A stretch of 64,000 nt of DNA from Tetrapyrgos nigripes (taxonomy: Eukaryota > Basidiomycota > Agaricomycetes > Agaricales > Campanellaceae), in the NCBI GenBank assembly GCA_013368315.1, contig JAACJM010000054.1:372001-436000 (forward strand). The letters run 5' to 3'. Made by a program: the position numbers and the translations under genes. The notes below the pieces were generated by a model. It worked only from the letters and a program-made list of their open reading frames with translations, did not search any database and was not told where the DNA came from. The stretch's first letter is position 1; every line of letters begins with the position of its first letter. This document shows positions 52,605 through 63,995 of this stretch, piece after piece.

Positions 52605-54230
52605 GTCCGGAAGCGGAATCCCTAGAGTAACTTGATCACGATCATGCGTCGCCTCACAAGCTCCCAGTCGTACCTCCTCACCTCATATTCCCCTTGCCTG
52701 CATCTGTCGACCTCACACATATTATCTTCGAAGTCAACAGGACTGTTATTTCTCAGCTAATAACCAGTGGGACACCTGTCTAAACAATCCATGTCCAAAC
52801 ACAAGCAGAACTAGAGTATGGCTTCGGACCCATACTACCACCTGGACAATATGTCCAGTCAGAAGCAACTTCAGAAACTTGAACCCCAATAACTGAACCC
52901 ATATCACATCCTCGACTTGAAGAATCAGACCCTAATAACGAAACAGTTCCCAAATCACAAACTCCCCTCAACAGATCCCCATCTGACAGCACCCCCAGTG
53001 CAGTCCAAGAACCTATATCTGTCCACCCCAACAATCAATTGATTTCCACACTCTCTATTCTTCCCTTGAAATGTCCCAACATGGCGAACCTACCTCAGCC
53101 ACTGCCGCCGCAGGAGGAGCGAATCGAGCTCCCACCGACATCCCTTCCGACGACGATGGTCTCTCTACCCCTCCTAATAGAACCACAAAGGAAAGAGGGG
53201 CAAAACCAGAGAAGTTTGCAGGAGAACAAAACCTGGCAAAAGATTGGTTAGCCGAGTTCAACAACTACCTTTGGCTCAACGATAGAGTATACCCTACGGA
53301 GGATGAGAAAATATCACTATTCCTCACTCTTTTCACAGGAGAAGAAGCAGGGCGATGGGCTCATGACATGATGGCAAAAATCTACAAAGAAGACGATGAC
53401 TATAGTGACAGTGATGAAGAATCGACTAGTGAAGATGAAGACTCGCCGTCAAGAAGTCGTGGACCCTACAAGAAGTAAAACAAGAGTTCCTGCGAGATTT
53501 TAAACCAGCATCCCGGGAATCTCAAGCACAAACGAAAATAGAAACCATAAAGATGGAAGGAGCTTTAGCAGATATAGATAAGTACAACTCCCAATTCAAA
53601 CTATACGCTAGAGATACTGGTTACAACAACAAGGGATTAATGAAGTACTATCGAAAGGGGCTTCCAAGAGGATTGGTAGACCGAATTTCCTTTCTACCAT
53701 CCCAACCCAAGAACCTCGCAGCGCTACAGAAGGTTGCGGTTAAACAACACATGATCTGGGTGGAAAGACAAGCAGAGAAAGCCCAATGGAATAAGCAACG
53801 AGGAGAAGGAGGACAACAGAGCAGGGGATCGCAAAGCACAGGAGGAAGCCGAACGAGGAGCATGGAAGTAAATGCCTTCCAAAGTAATACCCCAGGTGCA
53901 TCTCCAAATACTAAGTATCCACCCAAACTGACAAACAAAGAAAGGGAAAAAATGAAAAGGGAAGGAAGGTGTTTCAGCTGTTGCGAAAAGGGACACACCA
54001 CATGGAACTGTCCTACTTTTCCCAGGTCAACCACAACAACTACCAACAATACAGCTGTGAGACCTTCGATACAAGCAAGCACAGCCACCACAGAACCCTT
54101 GTCCTCCGGAACAGACACTATGATGAAGGACATCTCGGAGTTGACCACCAAAATAAGGTCACTAACCGGAGAAGAGAAGGAAAAAGCAGCAGGATACCTA
54201 AAGGACCTTGTAACACAAACGGATTTTTAA
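52605..54230 (+). pseudogene. Gag of the older gypsy element (broken)
   Basis: It starts with the counterpart of the young start (MSGSGIPRVT, then TGA). Sound segments are 53,071-53,478 (FAGEQNLAKDWLAEFNNYLW, LFTGEEAGRWAHDMM) and 53,553-54,230 (MEGALADIDKYNSQFKLYA, zinc knuckle CFSCCEKGHTTWNC, end TDF). A frameshift near 53,450 separates them at the KSWTLQEVKQEFLRDF segment. It is useful mainly for dating and for showing which parts of the young element are conserved. Confidence 0.85.
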
Positions 54231-55060
54231 ATACCTCCCCTGTCACGTCGTCAGGAGGAGGAGTATGGACATATATACCAGTAAAAAACAGGCAATACAC
54301 GAGCCTTATACCCTTTCGTAAGCTCCAATTCCCATCTGAGCTGAGAATCATGGAAATCACTCGAAATCAACAGATTCCCTCGATAGAATTGAAGACGGAA
54401 CTAATCGGTAAAATAACTGGACGAAAAATCGACGCAATGGCTCTGCTGGACAGTGGAGCGGAAGGAATCATCATCAACAATACCTTCGCTCAAAGACATC
54501 ACCTTAATCGAATTCCCATAAAAAAAACCCTTCCCAGTGAAAAACGTCGACGGGTCCGAAAACGTGATGGGATGGGTGATGCATTATACCATCCAAAAAT
54601 TACGGATCTATGCACAAGATCAAAAGTCCCATCATGAAGAGACTGCTGAATTCTATATTACAGACATCGGCAATCACAATATCATTTTAGGCACCGATTG
54701 GTTAGAACACCACAACCCAGAGATTGATTGGGGGATCTCAGAAGTCAACCTGACATGCTGCGCTGATACCTGTGTATTGGAAAAAACCCCCAGTAAAAAT
54801 CAAAGCTAAGTCAAATATACATCCTATGAAACCAGGACAACCTGAAATAATCGACCCTAGGATGTACCATCGGGACTACCAAGTAACATACAAAGAACCT
54901 GTAGGACACTATAAGCCAGTGGCACAGCCAAAGGTAGCGGGACAACGTCGAAGATCACGATCACAGAACACCCGCTCAAAACAGATCAAATTGGGAGTGC
55001 TGTTACCCTCAGAAGATACAACTGGACAATGGGACGTCCCACACCAATGGACACGACCCC
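54227..55060 (+). pseudogene. Protease part of Pol, older gypsy element (broken)
   Basis: The frame opens at the same shift site as in the young copy and reads NTSPVTSSGGGVWTYIP and ALLDSGAEGIIINNTFAQ (protease Asp present). A frameshift lies in an A8 run near 54,520-54,527, after which VDGSENVMGWVMHYT and ILGTDWLEHHNPEID continue in another frame. A further shift near 54,785 leads to the last segment. RT and later domains are absent. Confidence 0.85.
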
Positions 55061-55443
55061 TGCCTCTTTATATAATGGCCGTATTAACCACTGGGACAGG
55101 GGAAGGGAAAAACATAATTTAACTAAGGGGAAAAAACTTGTAAAATTTTATTTCTCGCTGACTGGAAATGTCTCAGGAATTTCCTCCATAAATGGTAAGA
55201 GTTCCCAATGCAAAAGGCAAGGGAAAAGCAGAAAAATCTCGCTAGAAAATGAAAATATATCTCATTGGTTAAAGGATTTCCATTTCAAGCGGGAAAGACA
55301 AAGGGATTTCTTTCCTTTATCCTCGGAGATTTATAAAATTTCTCGGCTGAAAAACTAAATGTGCGATGAATGCGGGATGAATGCCAGATGTGTGCCCAAT
55401 GCAATGCGTGATGTGGGCACGCTGTGTGAGCTGTGTGAGCAAT
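55061..55443. other. No supported gene; AT-rich junction DNA
   Basis: This stretch follows the truncation point of the older gypsy element. It is rich in A/T, with a loose direct repeat (TAAAATTTTATTTCTCGCTGA and TAAAATTTCTCGGCTGA) near 55,141 and 55,332. No coding signal is seen. Confidence 0.4.
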
Positions 55444-55461
55444 GTGCACGAAGTCGTGCAC
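55444..55461. other. Perfect hairpin GTGCACGA-AG-TCGTGCAC
   Basis: An eight-base perfect inverted repeat with a two-base centre lies about 65 bp past the 3' end of the minus-strand gene at 55,525. It could shape the 3' end of that transcript or be an element end; no evidence decides. Confidence 0.5.
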
Positions 55462-55524
55462 AATAAGATTGAAAAAATCTATACATTCATTATTAGGCCC
55501 ACTGGTCGATACAGTATAGCTATG

Positions 55525-56590
55525 CTAGTCCGACATCTGCAAATCATCATTCTCATCAATGCCAATAGGCTCAGAGTGGCGAAGAGACATCAACTTCTCT
55601 GGAAGGTAATACTCTGCATATGCTACAAGGTCGTCAAACATCTCGTCCGTCAACTTGCTGGTGTTCTTGTCGAAGTACTTTTCAACGGTGCCTCCAAACT
55701 GGGTGTGACTAAAACTGGTGGGGCCGTTACGAGGAGCTTGCCTGTCAGGTCTTTCGCCTGAGGTTTGAGGCCATCCTTCCAGATAATCAAGTAGGGGAAA
55801 AAATCAGTGTCAGGTAACCAACAGGCAATCATGACAAACTGAAAGAATTGAAAGAACAAGGGCACCAGTAGGCTTCATTTCTTGACGGTCTTCTTTTGCA
55901 ATGGATTTGATTGCCTTGAGATGCTCAGCGAAAGGCCGTGCTATGAGTTCAGATTGGAACGTGCCCTAGAAGGTGTCCTAGACACGAGTAGCCAGTGATT
56001 TCTGATACGACGATGAACAACGTACCGTGTATTGCATTTGACCATCTACTTCACCAGAAGACAAGTAGAAAACCCTAGACTGGTGATTGCCCTGCATTTG
56101 ACACTCGACAAATTCCTTCTTGCTTTCTGTGGTCTCCAGCTTCTCCCGAGTAAAAATCTCGTCCAATACATTGATGGCGGTTGTTCCAAATTTGTTACAC
56201 CAGCTTGTGATACGGTCAGCCACCTAATCTCCAGAACACATGAAGGTTATGTTAATAGTTATCAGTGATTGTCCAAGCTGAAAAGGTATCATGAACGCAC
56301 CAAGACTTCGAGAAGTCCATTTGTCCCATTCAGCTGATCCTAGGCATTATTAATGTCGTCTGGAGTGACGCTCTCCCACAGTTGCTTGTATTCTTGCCTA
56401 GTTGGACTCTGCCACGCTCTTAAACATCCAGTAAAGTCAAGCACTGATGGGACAAAGTAGTCCGAAAACGCTTGGCAGACATGACCTGGGAAGTCGCACA
56501 ATGCAATGGTGTTTTTGGTCTTGTCGGGAGACACAAAGCCTGGTACTGACGTTAATGTTGTCAGCTCAATCTTGATGACGTTGGCAGGCT
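55525..56590 (-). pseudogene. Unknown Agaricomycete family, minus-strand copy
   Basis: Minus-strand exons read QPANVIKIELTTL, FVSPDKTKNTIALCDFPG, AFSDYFVPSVLDFTGCLRAW (56,590-56,287), then VADRITSWCNKFGTTAINVL and FVECQMQGNHQSRVFYLSS (about 56,223-56,030), then GTFQSELIARPFAEHLKAIK and MKPTGALVLSILSVC. The last part reads FGGTVEKYFDKNTSKLTDEM, FDDLVAYAEYYLPEKL and stops at 55,525. A TAG at 56,340 replaces the Trp seen in the plus-strand paralog (DQLNGTN context), and the 5' part is missing. I recall this family as expanded in mushrooms without known function. Its inverted paralog is at 57,162-60,111. Confidence 0.65.
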
Positions 56591-56713
56591 GCTTTATACA
56601 TTAAAATTGCTCTCTGTAGATAGATATAGATAGAGAGAGAGATAACTTTACCATGACAGTAGCAGCAACGTTAACTGTTGTACTAGGGCTTCGCACCGGT
56701 TGACGGGGTGCAA

Positions 56714-56840
56714 CACCCGTACCATATGTAGTTCTTGAAAGTTGTGGTACGCCAGCACTTATGAGGGGATAAGTGGTACTTATCCGATAAGGAGCCCGTT
56801 AAGTAATAAAGAGTGCAGAACTACGCGTAGTCTTGAAGAA
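56714..56840. other. Cluster of hairpins and palindromes
   Basis: ACGGGGTGCAACACCCGT (about 56,714-56,731), GGATAAGTGGTACTTATCC (about 56,766-56,784) and ACTACGCGTAGT (about 56,820-56,831) lie within 120 bp between the two inverted paralogs. A TAGATAGA/GAGA microsatellite lies at about 56,618-56,643. The density suggests an element end or cruciform-prone DNA. Confidence 0.45.
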
Positions 56841-57161
56841 CACAGTGATGTCAAGTTATGACGCGCACAGAGTTGGAGATCACTTGACGGCGGCAGGCCT
56901 GACCTAAGGTGTTTGAGAAGAATCGGGGAGGGGGCTTAATTATTTCGTACAGGTAAAGAGATGGAATTGTGAAGAGGATGGCTTGGGGAGGAGGCTTAAT
57001 CCTGCTTAATCGCGCGATGCAATTTCCCATCAAGAAAAAGGATTGTACAGCATTCCCTTACTTTAATACCTCTGAAAAATGTAGTTGTCGATGAGTTGGC
57101 TGAGGTGCTAATAGTAATATAATAATAAGTACCTTTGCACCTAATTTCCACCTGTACCACC

Positions 57162-60111
57162 ATGTCTACCCCCAACCGACCTGTATCTCGATGAGCTCGC
57201 AAAAACACTACCCCAGCTGCTCCTACCATCCAGCTAACACCAATCATACTCAGCCAAGATTTGTTGGCTGAGGTCCCTCAGACTCCAATCATCCATAGAC
57301 CAGTCCATAACGGCATGACCCTCAGGGCTCAACGAGACGCCCATCCAGCCAAGCCAGTGATGCCCACTCCCAGACGTCCTTCTGAAGTTGTACAGGCTGA
57401 AAAGAATGCGAAGGCCAAGGAGAAAGAAGATCGAATCGCCAGACAACAAACTGCGATTCAAAAAATGGCTTTACTAGAAGATGCGATGCAACTTGAAGAC
57501 CAAGAGGCCCAAAACACTGCTAACCATCCCTGGAGCAGTGCACAAGTCACTAAGAAAGTGTCTAGACCAAGGAAGAAGAGCATAACAGGTGAGTGAGATT
57601 AATTTTGCATCAACAACTGACTCACCTTGACAACGTTGTTACCCGGACAATCTCCTGCACAAGACACCTCTTCCAACGCTGCAGAGTTCGTCGAAAGGAA
57701 GCCTGCAGAGGTCAAAAGGAAGTCGAAGCCAAAAGCAAAGGCACCAGGTGAGTGAACGCACTTTGCACATAAATTAATAACTCACGACATTAATCGGTGC
57801 CAGGACAATCCACAGCAGAGAGCACTGCTGTCAACGCTGTGGACCCAGTCAAAGAAAAGCCTGCCAAAGGTACTAACGAGACAAAAAAGCGCAAACAAGG
57901 ACCTGAAAGTGAGTGCGTTGTACGAAGAAAGCGGTAGGACTATTAAAGCTCACCTGATACAAAATCACCAGTTCGTTCCCACTCCCTACATCGTATTCGT
58001 CTGTCCAATGCACAGGCAGGCCGAAAGGCTCGGAGAATAAGCCAGGTAAGTACGAGAGTGGTTACATGAGCTTCAACATCAGACTCACCTGTGTATGCAG
58101 ACCCAGATCTAACCACACCTGTGTTGCCAACTGAAGGGAGGCTGCCGAGGAAGACAACACTGAGCTAATCTTGGATGAGTCAGGGGATGATAGTGAGAAT
58201 GAGCAGCCAGCCAAGAAGAAAACAACGGTCAAGAACAAAACCGCTTTGTCCATCAGAAACGTCAGAACCCGGAGCCAGAATTTATGTATGTCCTATTTTG
58301 GTAACTGGGCGCTTCTGAGTACTGAGTCACGACATCTCTTTCTATCTTCTCGTTTCCCCTATCCCCACTCCTACGTCTGAGCCTGCCAAGAAAAAGCCCA
58401 AGCGCAACTCAGGTGGCCTATGTCCAGAATGGGTCGAAAAGAACACGTCCAGAGTCAACATGAAGGCGACATCAAAACCAAGTTCTCAAGCTGCCGTTAA
58501 TGTAGCCCCAGTCGCTGCTGTTGCGCATGTAACTAATCAGGCACAGCAGGCTCGAGATGACGACGATTATCAATTTGGAGGGTTTGTTGGTGACGATGAT
58601 GATTGGGAGGAAAAAGTGGAGCTAGAGAAGAGTGAGAATGCTACAGAGGTGGTCGCAGCCAAAATCAAGGTTCATTTCTCATTAATCATTCAAAATACTG
58701 GCCTCAATATTCCTACAGAATCCTACCATCATTAAGGTCGAGCAGACAACATCAGTGCCCGATTTCGTGTCACCAAGCAAGAGCAAGAAAACTGTTGTCT
58801 TGGGCAACTTTCCACCTAACGTCCACAAAGCGTTTTCTGATCAATTCATACCGGCAGTCCTGGACTTTACTGGATGTTTTAGAGCTTGGCAGAGCCTGGA
58901 TAAGCAAGAATATGCAAGGCTATGGCACAGTTTTACTGTGGACGACGTTCACCAAGGCTGGGACCAGCTCAATGGAACAAATAGTTTACTGGAAACTTTA
59001 GTGCGTGTATGGTACCTCCTTATTTGCTATCGTTCTTGACTCTCTGTCTCTATAGGTCGCAGATCACATCACGGGCTGGCGCAACAAATTTGGGACAAAG
59101 GCCATTGAGATTTTGGAGGAACTTTTTCATCATGAAGACCTCAAAACTGAAGAGAGTAAAAATGCATATGGCAAGAAACAGATGGAAGGGGATCACAAAT
59201 CCAGGGCTTTTTATTTTCTACATTCTGAGGAGATTGATGGTAGAATGTACTATGTGGTGAGTCGTTGCTTCATGAGGTGGAAATATCAGTACTCATTCAT
59301 TTTTCTTGTGACAGGGCACATTTCAGTCTAAGATTGTCGTGCGAGTCTTCGCTGAACATCTCAAATCCATCAAATCCATTCCCAAAGAAGACTGACAACA
59401 AGTGAAGCCTACGGGAGCTCTCACCCTGTCCATCCTTGCGGTGTGCCAAAATCTCAAATGTAAATTTCTTACACCGATTTTTTATTCTTTTCTTGCATTT
59501 TCTTCCAGGTACTATGCGCTCTGGAGTTCTACAAGTCAGGCTCACTCGTTAAACCGGCCGGTAACGATTCATATCTCTCTCAAGGAGTATGGGGCAACAA
59601 AACTGTCAAGGTGCAAGGCCGTCAAATTACATTTAGGACCACCTCGGAGCTGCACGAAATCTTCGACATCAATAAGGTCCAAAATGTTGCCAGAGTTAGT
59701 GATGCCCAATGGGACCGTATCATTGCCACTGCCCAGACATACATGACATGACATGGCAGCTCTGATTCAACTATCAAGTTGACGCAGCCCTGCAGTGATC
59801 AAGTCAACACAAATGAAGACTGGTTAATGCCTGACGAGGATCCTGACGAGTTTGTAGCCAGGATGGCAGAGCTGAAGGCTGCTGCCAGAACTGAAACCCC
59901 CCAAGTTTCCGTTACCGAGGCCAGTAATGGCTCTGCTGTTACGGCTGAGGAGGCTAGTCATACAAATGCAGATGATGACGGTGCAGGTGATGTCGTTTCG
60001 GAGAGAGGAGCCTCAGAAGATGAAGCAGAAGATGAAGATGAAGACGACGTGAACATGGAGAGCGACAATGAACCTGTAGTTGTGTCAGAGGAACAGGTGG
60101 AAGAAGCCTGA
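57162..60111 (+). pseudogene. Unknown Agaricomycete family, plus-strand copy
   Basis: A multi-exon gene starts MSTPNRPVSR at 57,162 and hits TGA at 57,192. Coding continues in frame (RAQRDAHPAKPVMPTPRRPS), followed by basic Lys/Pro-rich exons and an acidic stretch (DDDDYQFGGFVGDDDDWEE). The conserved part is TVVLGNFPPNVHKAFSDQF, VLDFTGCFRAWQSLDKQEY, VADHITGWRNKFGTKAIEIL and GTFQSKIVVRVFAEHLKSIK. TGA codons at 59,393 (Arg in the inverted paralog) and 59,749 interrupt it. A Glu/Asp-rich tail (EDEAEDEDEDDVNMESD) lies in frame after the last one. Two neighbouring small exons look like a duplication (GQSPAQDTSSNAAEFV and GQSTAESTAVNAVDPV). Probably a pseudogene. Function unknown; the basic and acidic tracts suggest a nuclear protein. 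Confidence 0.6.
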
Positions 60112-60934
60112 GTTTGGTATGTAGTTGCAGTCTCCCTAGTATGCTCAAGCTGATACTCATTCTGGGGGCTCGTAGGAATGAGATGACATGCTTTCAACAG
60201 CATGTCCTAGACAATACCGAGCGCGCTTTCAACAGTTGCAACTAGAACAGTGGTCGGTCGTCACATTAGAAGACTGGATTTTGCCTACGTCATTGACTGT
60301 TTGGGACCCTAACGAAGATGTGGTCAATTTTGGAATCTTGGAGGGATTTATGTTCTTGGCCTCGCAAGCGACGAGAATTAATTTCGAAAATCATCGGTGG
60401 GCTTTGTCTTCGGCAGTGCTAGTTGTTAAATGTGAAGGAGACGTCATTACGGGCTGCTCAGATTAGAAATGTCAGGAGGTTGGCTTATGTGTGGGTTCTT
60501 TTTTTTTTTACACTTATTCAGCTCAGTACTGATGGCGGAGTAGTGTGCTCAATCCATCTATGGAAGAGGTTTCAGACCTGGATATGATTGGGAGGAGGAC
60601 TCTGCTAGCAACTGATTGTTGTAGTGGTTACGTCGTGGTTCAGTGTAATTCTGTATGTGCTATGTATTGCAATGGTCAAGATTTGTGGCTGTATGTAATG
60701 GATTTGTCGTGTCGATCTCGTATCGGGTTTGGCGTCCCCGAAGGCGGCGCACTAGCTCTATAATAAGTACTTACTAGTAATGCCTTGAGAGACTGCTGAC
60801 GCCCGCGATGTGCATGATCACATGAGAATCACACAGGAAACCAGTTCTGAGTTCTTTCATTGTCCTCCCATTGTCCTCTCACCATCAATCTGTCCCTCCG
60901 GCACCGTTATTTTCTTGTGTTGGTTCAAGTGGGT
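60112..60934. other. Probably intergenic; one small frame
   Basis: A 92-codon plus-strand frame (60,188-60,466; TLEDWILPTSLTVWDPNED) and a 72-codon frame (60,545-60,763) have no recognised motif. A T-rich stretch lies at about 60,500. Confidence 0.35.
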
Positions 60935-63900
60935 ATGTCCACCTCACCAGGCCCATCTACTTCTCGTCATGCTCGCGAGTCAGCGCACCTGTATGGGTGT
61001 CGAAACAATTCCTCAAGGAGACTCCAAAGGTTGCTGCAGGCCAGCTCTGAGCGTACTACGAGCAATTATGGCTCTTCAACGCCCACATCCAACAGCGCCA
61101 TAAGTGCTGATCCACCTGAAACTGGCGATATTGCTGTTTCAAAGCAAGTTCTGAACATTGCGGTACGTAAAAAGATGCTTTATGTAGACAGCCAGCTAAG
61201 TACTAATATGGACCAGGTCCGCCAATTGTTAAACTCTGCACCAAACCCAATGGTAACTCCTAGTGATAACTTTGAGTCTGCTCTACCTATTGGAAAGGAC
61301 GGTTATCTTTGTCCATTCAGAGACCCCAAACTGACAAACTGCGCAACAGTTTCAGCCTTAATGACGGCAACTAGTGTGCAGAAAGTGTTGGCGAAGTTCC
61401 AATCGAATTTGGACACCCTTTCCGATTCCAGTGAGGACGCTATTCGATCTGTGTTGCAAACGGTCGAGGAAGGTGTTGATGCCGTAGTTGAGGAGCTTGA
61501 AAAAGTTGAAGTGAATGTGGTGACGGATGGTGTGAAGGAGCAGTCGGAAGCCCAACTTCTGTCACTGCACAACCAACTCAAAGCCTGGCATCTGAACTTC
61601 CCTGACATGTCCCCTATTCACATCAATAACTGTATGTATTTTATCCCTGGTTGAGCACCTTTTTTGACATGGTGCAGCAATCTATTTCACAGACCCAGGC
61701 CACCGTAAGGACGATTCCACCTTAATAGCTTCTTCTCTCACTCTCGTGAGCCACATTCTTGACTACACCTCTCAATGCAGAGCTTCCTTTGTACTCAAAT
61801 GCTTCAAGTTATTTGGATTGGCGCTTTGAAATCTTTCCCCTGCCATGCCCAATATTTTCCAAAGAAATGCTCTGGCCGAGATTCCTGGAATGGTGACTAC
61901 ACTGGAAGCTCACCTTAACCTTGGCATCGGCACCGTCACATATGCGGTCTGCAAGTGTTGCCACTGTACCTACACTCCAAGTCCTACCAGTCCAGACATC
62001 TACCCCACTCATTGCACTCACCATACAACTCCTTCAGACCCCCTGTGCGGCAACAACCTATACAAACATGGGAAGTTGTGGAAATCTTTCAAGTACTATC
62101 CCTTCACAGACTGGTTTGGCAGATTCATCGCTCTTCCAGGAATCGAGCAATATGGTGACGCATTTTGCGATACCGTCGTTTCTTGTCCTGCACCCCAAGA
62201 TAAGCGAGATGCGCACGATGGAACCTTCATACGGGAGTTCCCTGGACCTGATGGTGGACTTTTTCTTGCAGATCGAGGAGTGGAAGGTAGATGGTTCTTC
62301 AGGTTCCATGCAGACGGCTTTAACCCAGAAGGCTTGCGCCTATGTGGGCGAACCAACTCCACCACCGTGATGGGATTGATGTGTCTCAACCTCCTGCTGC
62401 ATATGGTGAACGATCCAGCATACATATACATTCCCGGCCTCATCCAAGGTCCCCATGAACCCGATCCAACAACAGGAGCACCCAATCATTATCTCAGAAT
62501 ATTGATGGATGAACTGGTTCCTGCTTATGAGTGAGGAATTACGCCATATGCTACGTACAGCACTAACTTGAAGGGCTTGGGTAACTCAGTGTGTCAATAT
62601 GGGCGGAGTTTCAAGACTGCCGTCGTGAACGCTGTCATGGATCTCAAAGCTGCCCATCCCTTCACCGGGCTGTTGGACATTAACTCTCATCACTTCTGCT
62701 TCATTTGCACTTGCTGGCACACTGCTCATTTAGGGAGAACAGACTATGAAAGCTGGACTTTGGCTGACAATCTCTATTTGAAGAGAGGGGCTGAAATGTG
62801 GAGAGATGCAAAGTCGCAGAAGGAACGAGAGAATATTGAACGAGTGAATTTTGGAGATTTAGTTTCTGGAAACCCACCCAGCAGGTGTCAGTTGAGATGA
62901 TGCATGCTATATTCATTAATGTGATGGGTGGGTTCTTCAGGACCGCTTTGGGTTTGGAAAATCCAAAGGAAGGGTCAAGTAATAGTGCTGAAGAGAAACC
63001 AAAATACAATTCTATCATGAATTTACACCCCCTCCTCATCCTTCTTCTACCACTTCAACTCGTCTTGAACCCTTGCCCGAGCCTTCCCCTCTCTTGTCAT
63101 CACTCCTCCATCATGTCGGCAAGGCTGACTCGTCAAATCATCTCAATATCGTGGAGTGGCCCCATCTATCAGCTGATCTACGGCATTTCCGAGAGCATAG
63201 AATGATTTTTTTACAGGAGGAAGATCCAAGCTGGGCCGAGCAGATTTATCAAATACATCAAGCCTTGTCAAAAGGCAGACCACAAACAGAAGGCGACTTC
63301 AGTAAGCTGAATAACAGGCTAAAGCAGTGGAAGTGGACAGCGCTGGCTTATGTTTGCAATGATATCATGGTGTTCCCGACCGACTACCATGAAGATCTCA
63401 TTCACTCCAAAGAAATGGAGTGGAGCGCTGGTTTGACCAAAGCCAGCTTAGCAGCAGCTTTAGTCAATTGGGTGCATCCATTATTTGAGAGTGAGAAGCT
63501 CCAGATCCAAACTAATGCTGGGACATTTTTCTTTAGCGTACCAATGATATTGATGATGAATATGAGTTCACTTGGCCATTATTCTCACCAAACAAAACTC
63601 CAGCACAAAGAGTGACCTGGGACATGCCTGTCGAAGCTGAGACAGATGATTCCATGCTCCTTTCAGACCTGCACCAGTTCAGTGACAATGAGAGGAAGAA
63701 CCTGCTTGAAGAACTTGGAAGCCGTATGAATTATAGTGCAGCTTGTTCTATAGGCAGGGTTCATCGACGACTCACGAAGGGTGTGGAATGCTCAGACACC
63801 GATCACCCAGAGCTTGTCAAATTTGATGAGAAGTTGCACAAGTATCTATGGAACCAACCCCTCCACTCCCTATTGTTCGTTTGCATCGACTTGAATAGAG

Positions 63901-63995
63901 TCCCTCAAGGTAAGTACAGGAGAGCAGATCTGGTAGGACAGTTGTTTACTTGGGTATGTCGTACTTGTCTCCTCAACAATTGCAATATGGGCTAA
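60935..63995 (+). pseudogene. Tnp2/CACTA-like transposase gene, broken, runs off window
   Basis: The start MSTSPGPSTSRHARESAH at 60,935 leads to exon 1 (to 61,631; good GTATGT donor). Later coding includes VSHILDYTSQCRASFVLKCF, a Cys-rich segment (MPNIFQRNALAEIPG, YAVCKCCHCTYTP), GRFIALPGIEQYGDAFC, PGPDGGLFLADRGVEGRWFF and DPAYIYIPGLIQGPHEPD. Then come FCFICTCWHTAHLG, SVEMMHAIFINVMGGFFRTA and a helical C-terminal section to the edge. I recall this order from Agaricomycete transposases of the Tnp2 (CACTA) type. TGA at 61,827 and 62,532 lie in frame between conserved blocks, and a frameshift occurs near 62,865, so this copy is inactive. The rest lies beyond 64,000. No terminal inverted repeat was found in the window. 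Confidence 0.6.

Larger units (their letters stand above)
51936..55060 (+). mobile_element. Interior of the older, truncated gypsy element
   Basis: It follows the older LTR with the same primer-binding sequence (CTTGAACAGACT). It holds diverged ORF0, gag and the protease part of pol. Similarity to the young element stops at about 55,060, shortly after SEDTTGQWDVP. RT, integrase and the right LTR are missing, so it was truncated before or after the young element inserted. Confidence 0.85.

Noticed and set aside
57192..62534. TGA read as an amino acid (recoding or selenocysteine)
   Set aside because: No selenocysteine element was seen, intact genes in the window use TGA as stop (both flavin reductases, LINE ORF1), and the sites fit mutation of Arg or Trp codons.
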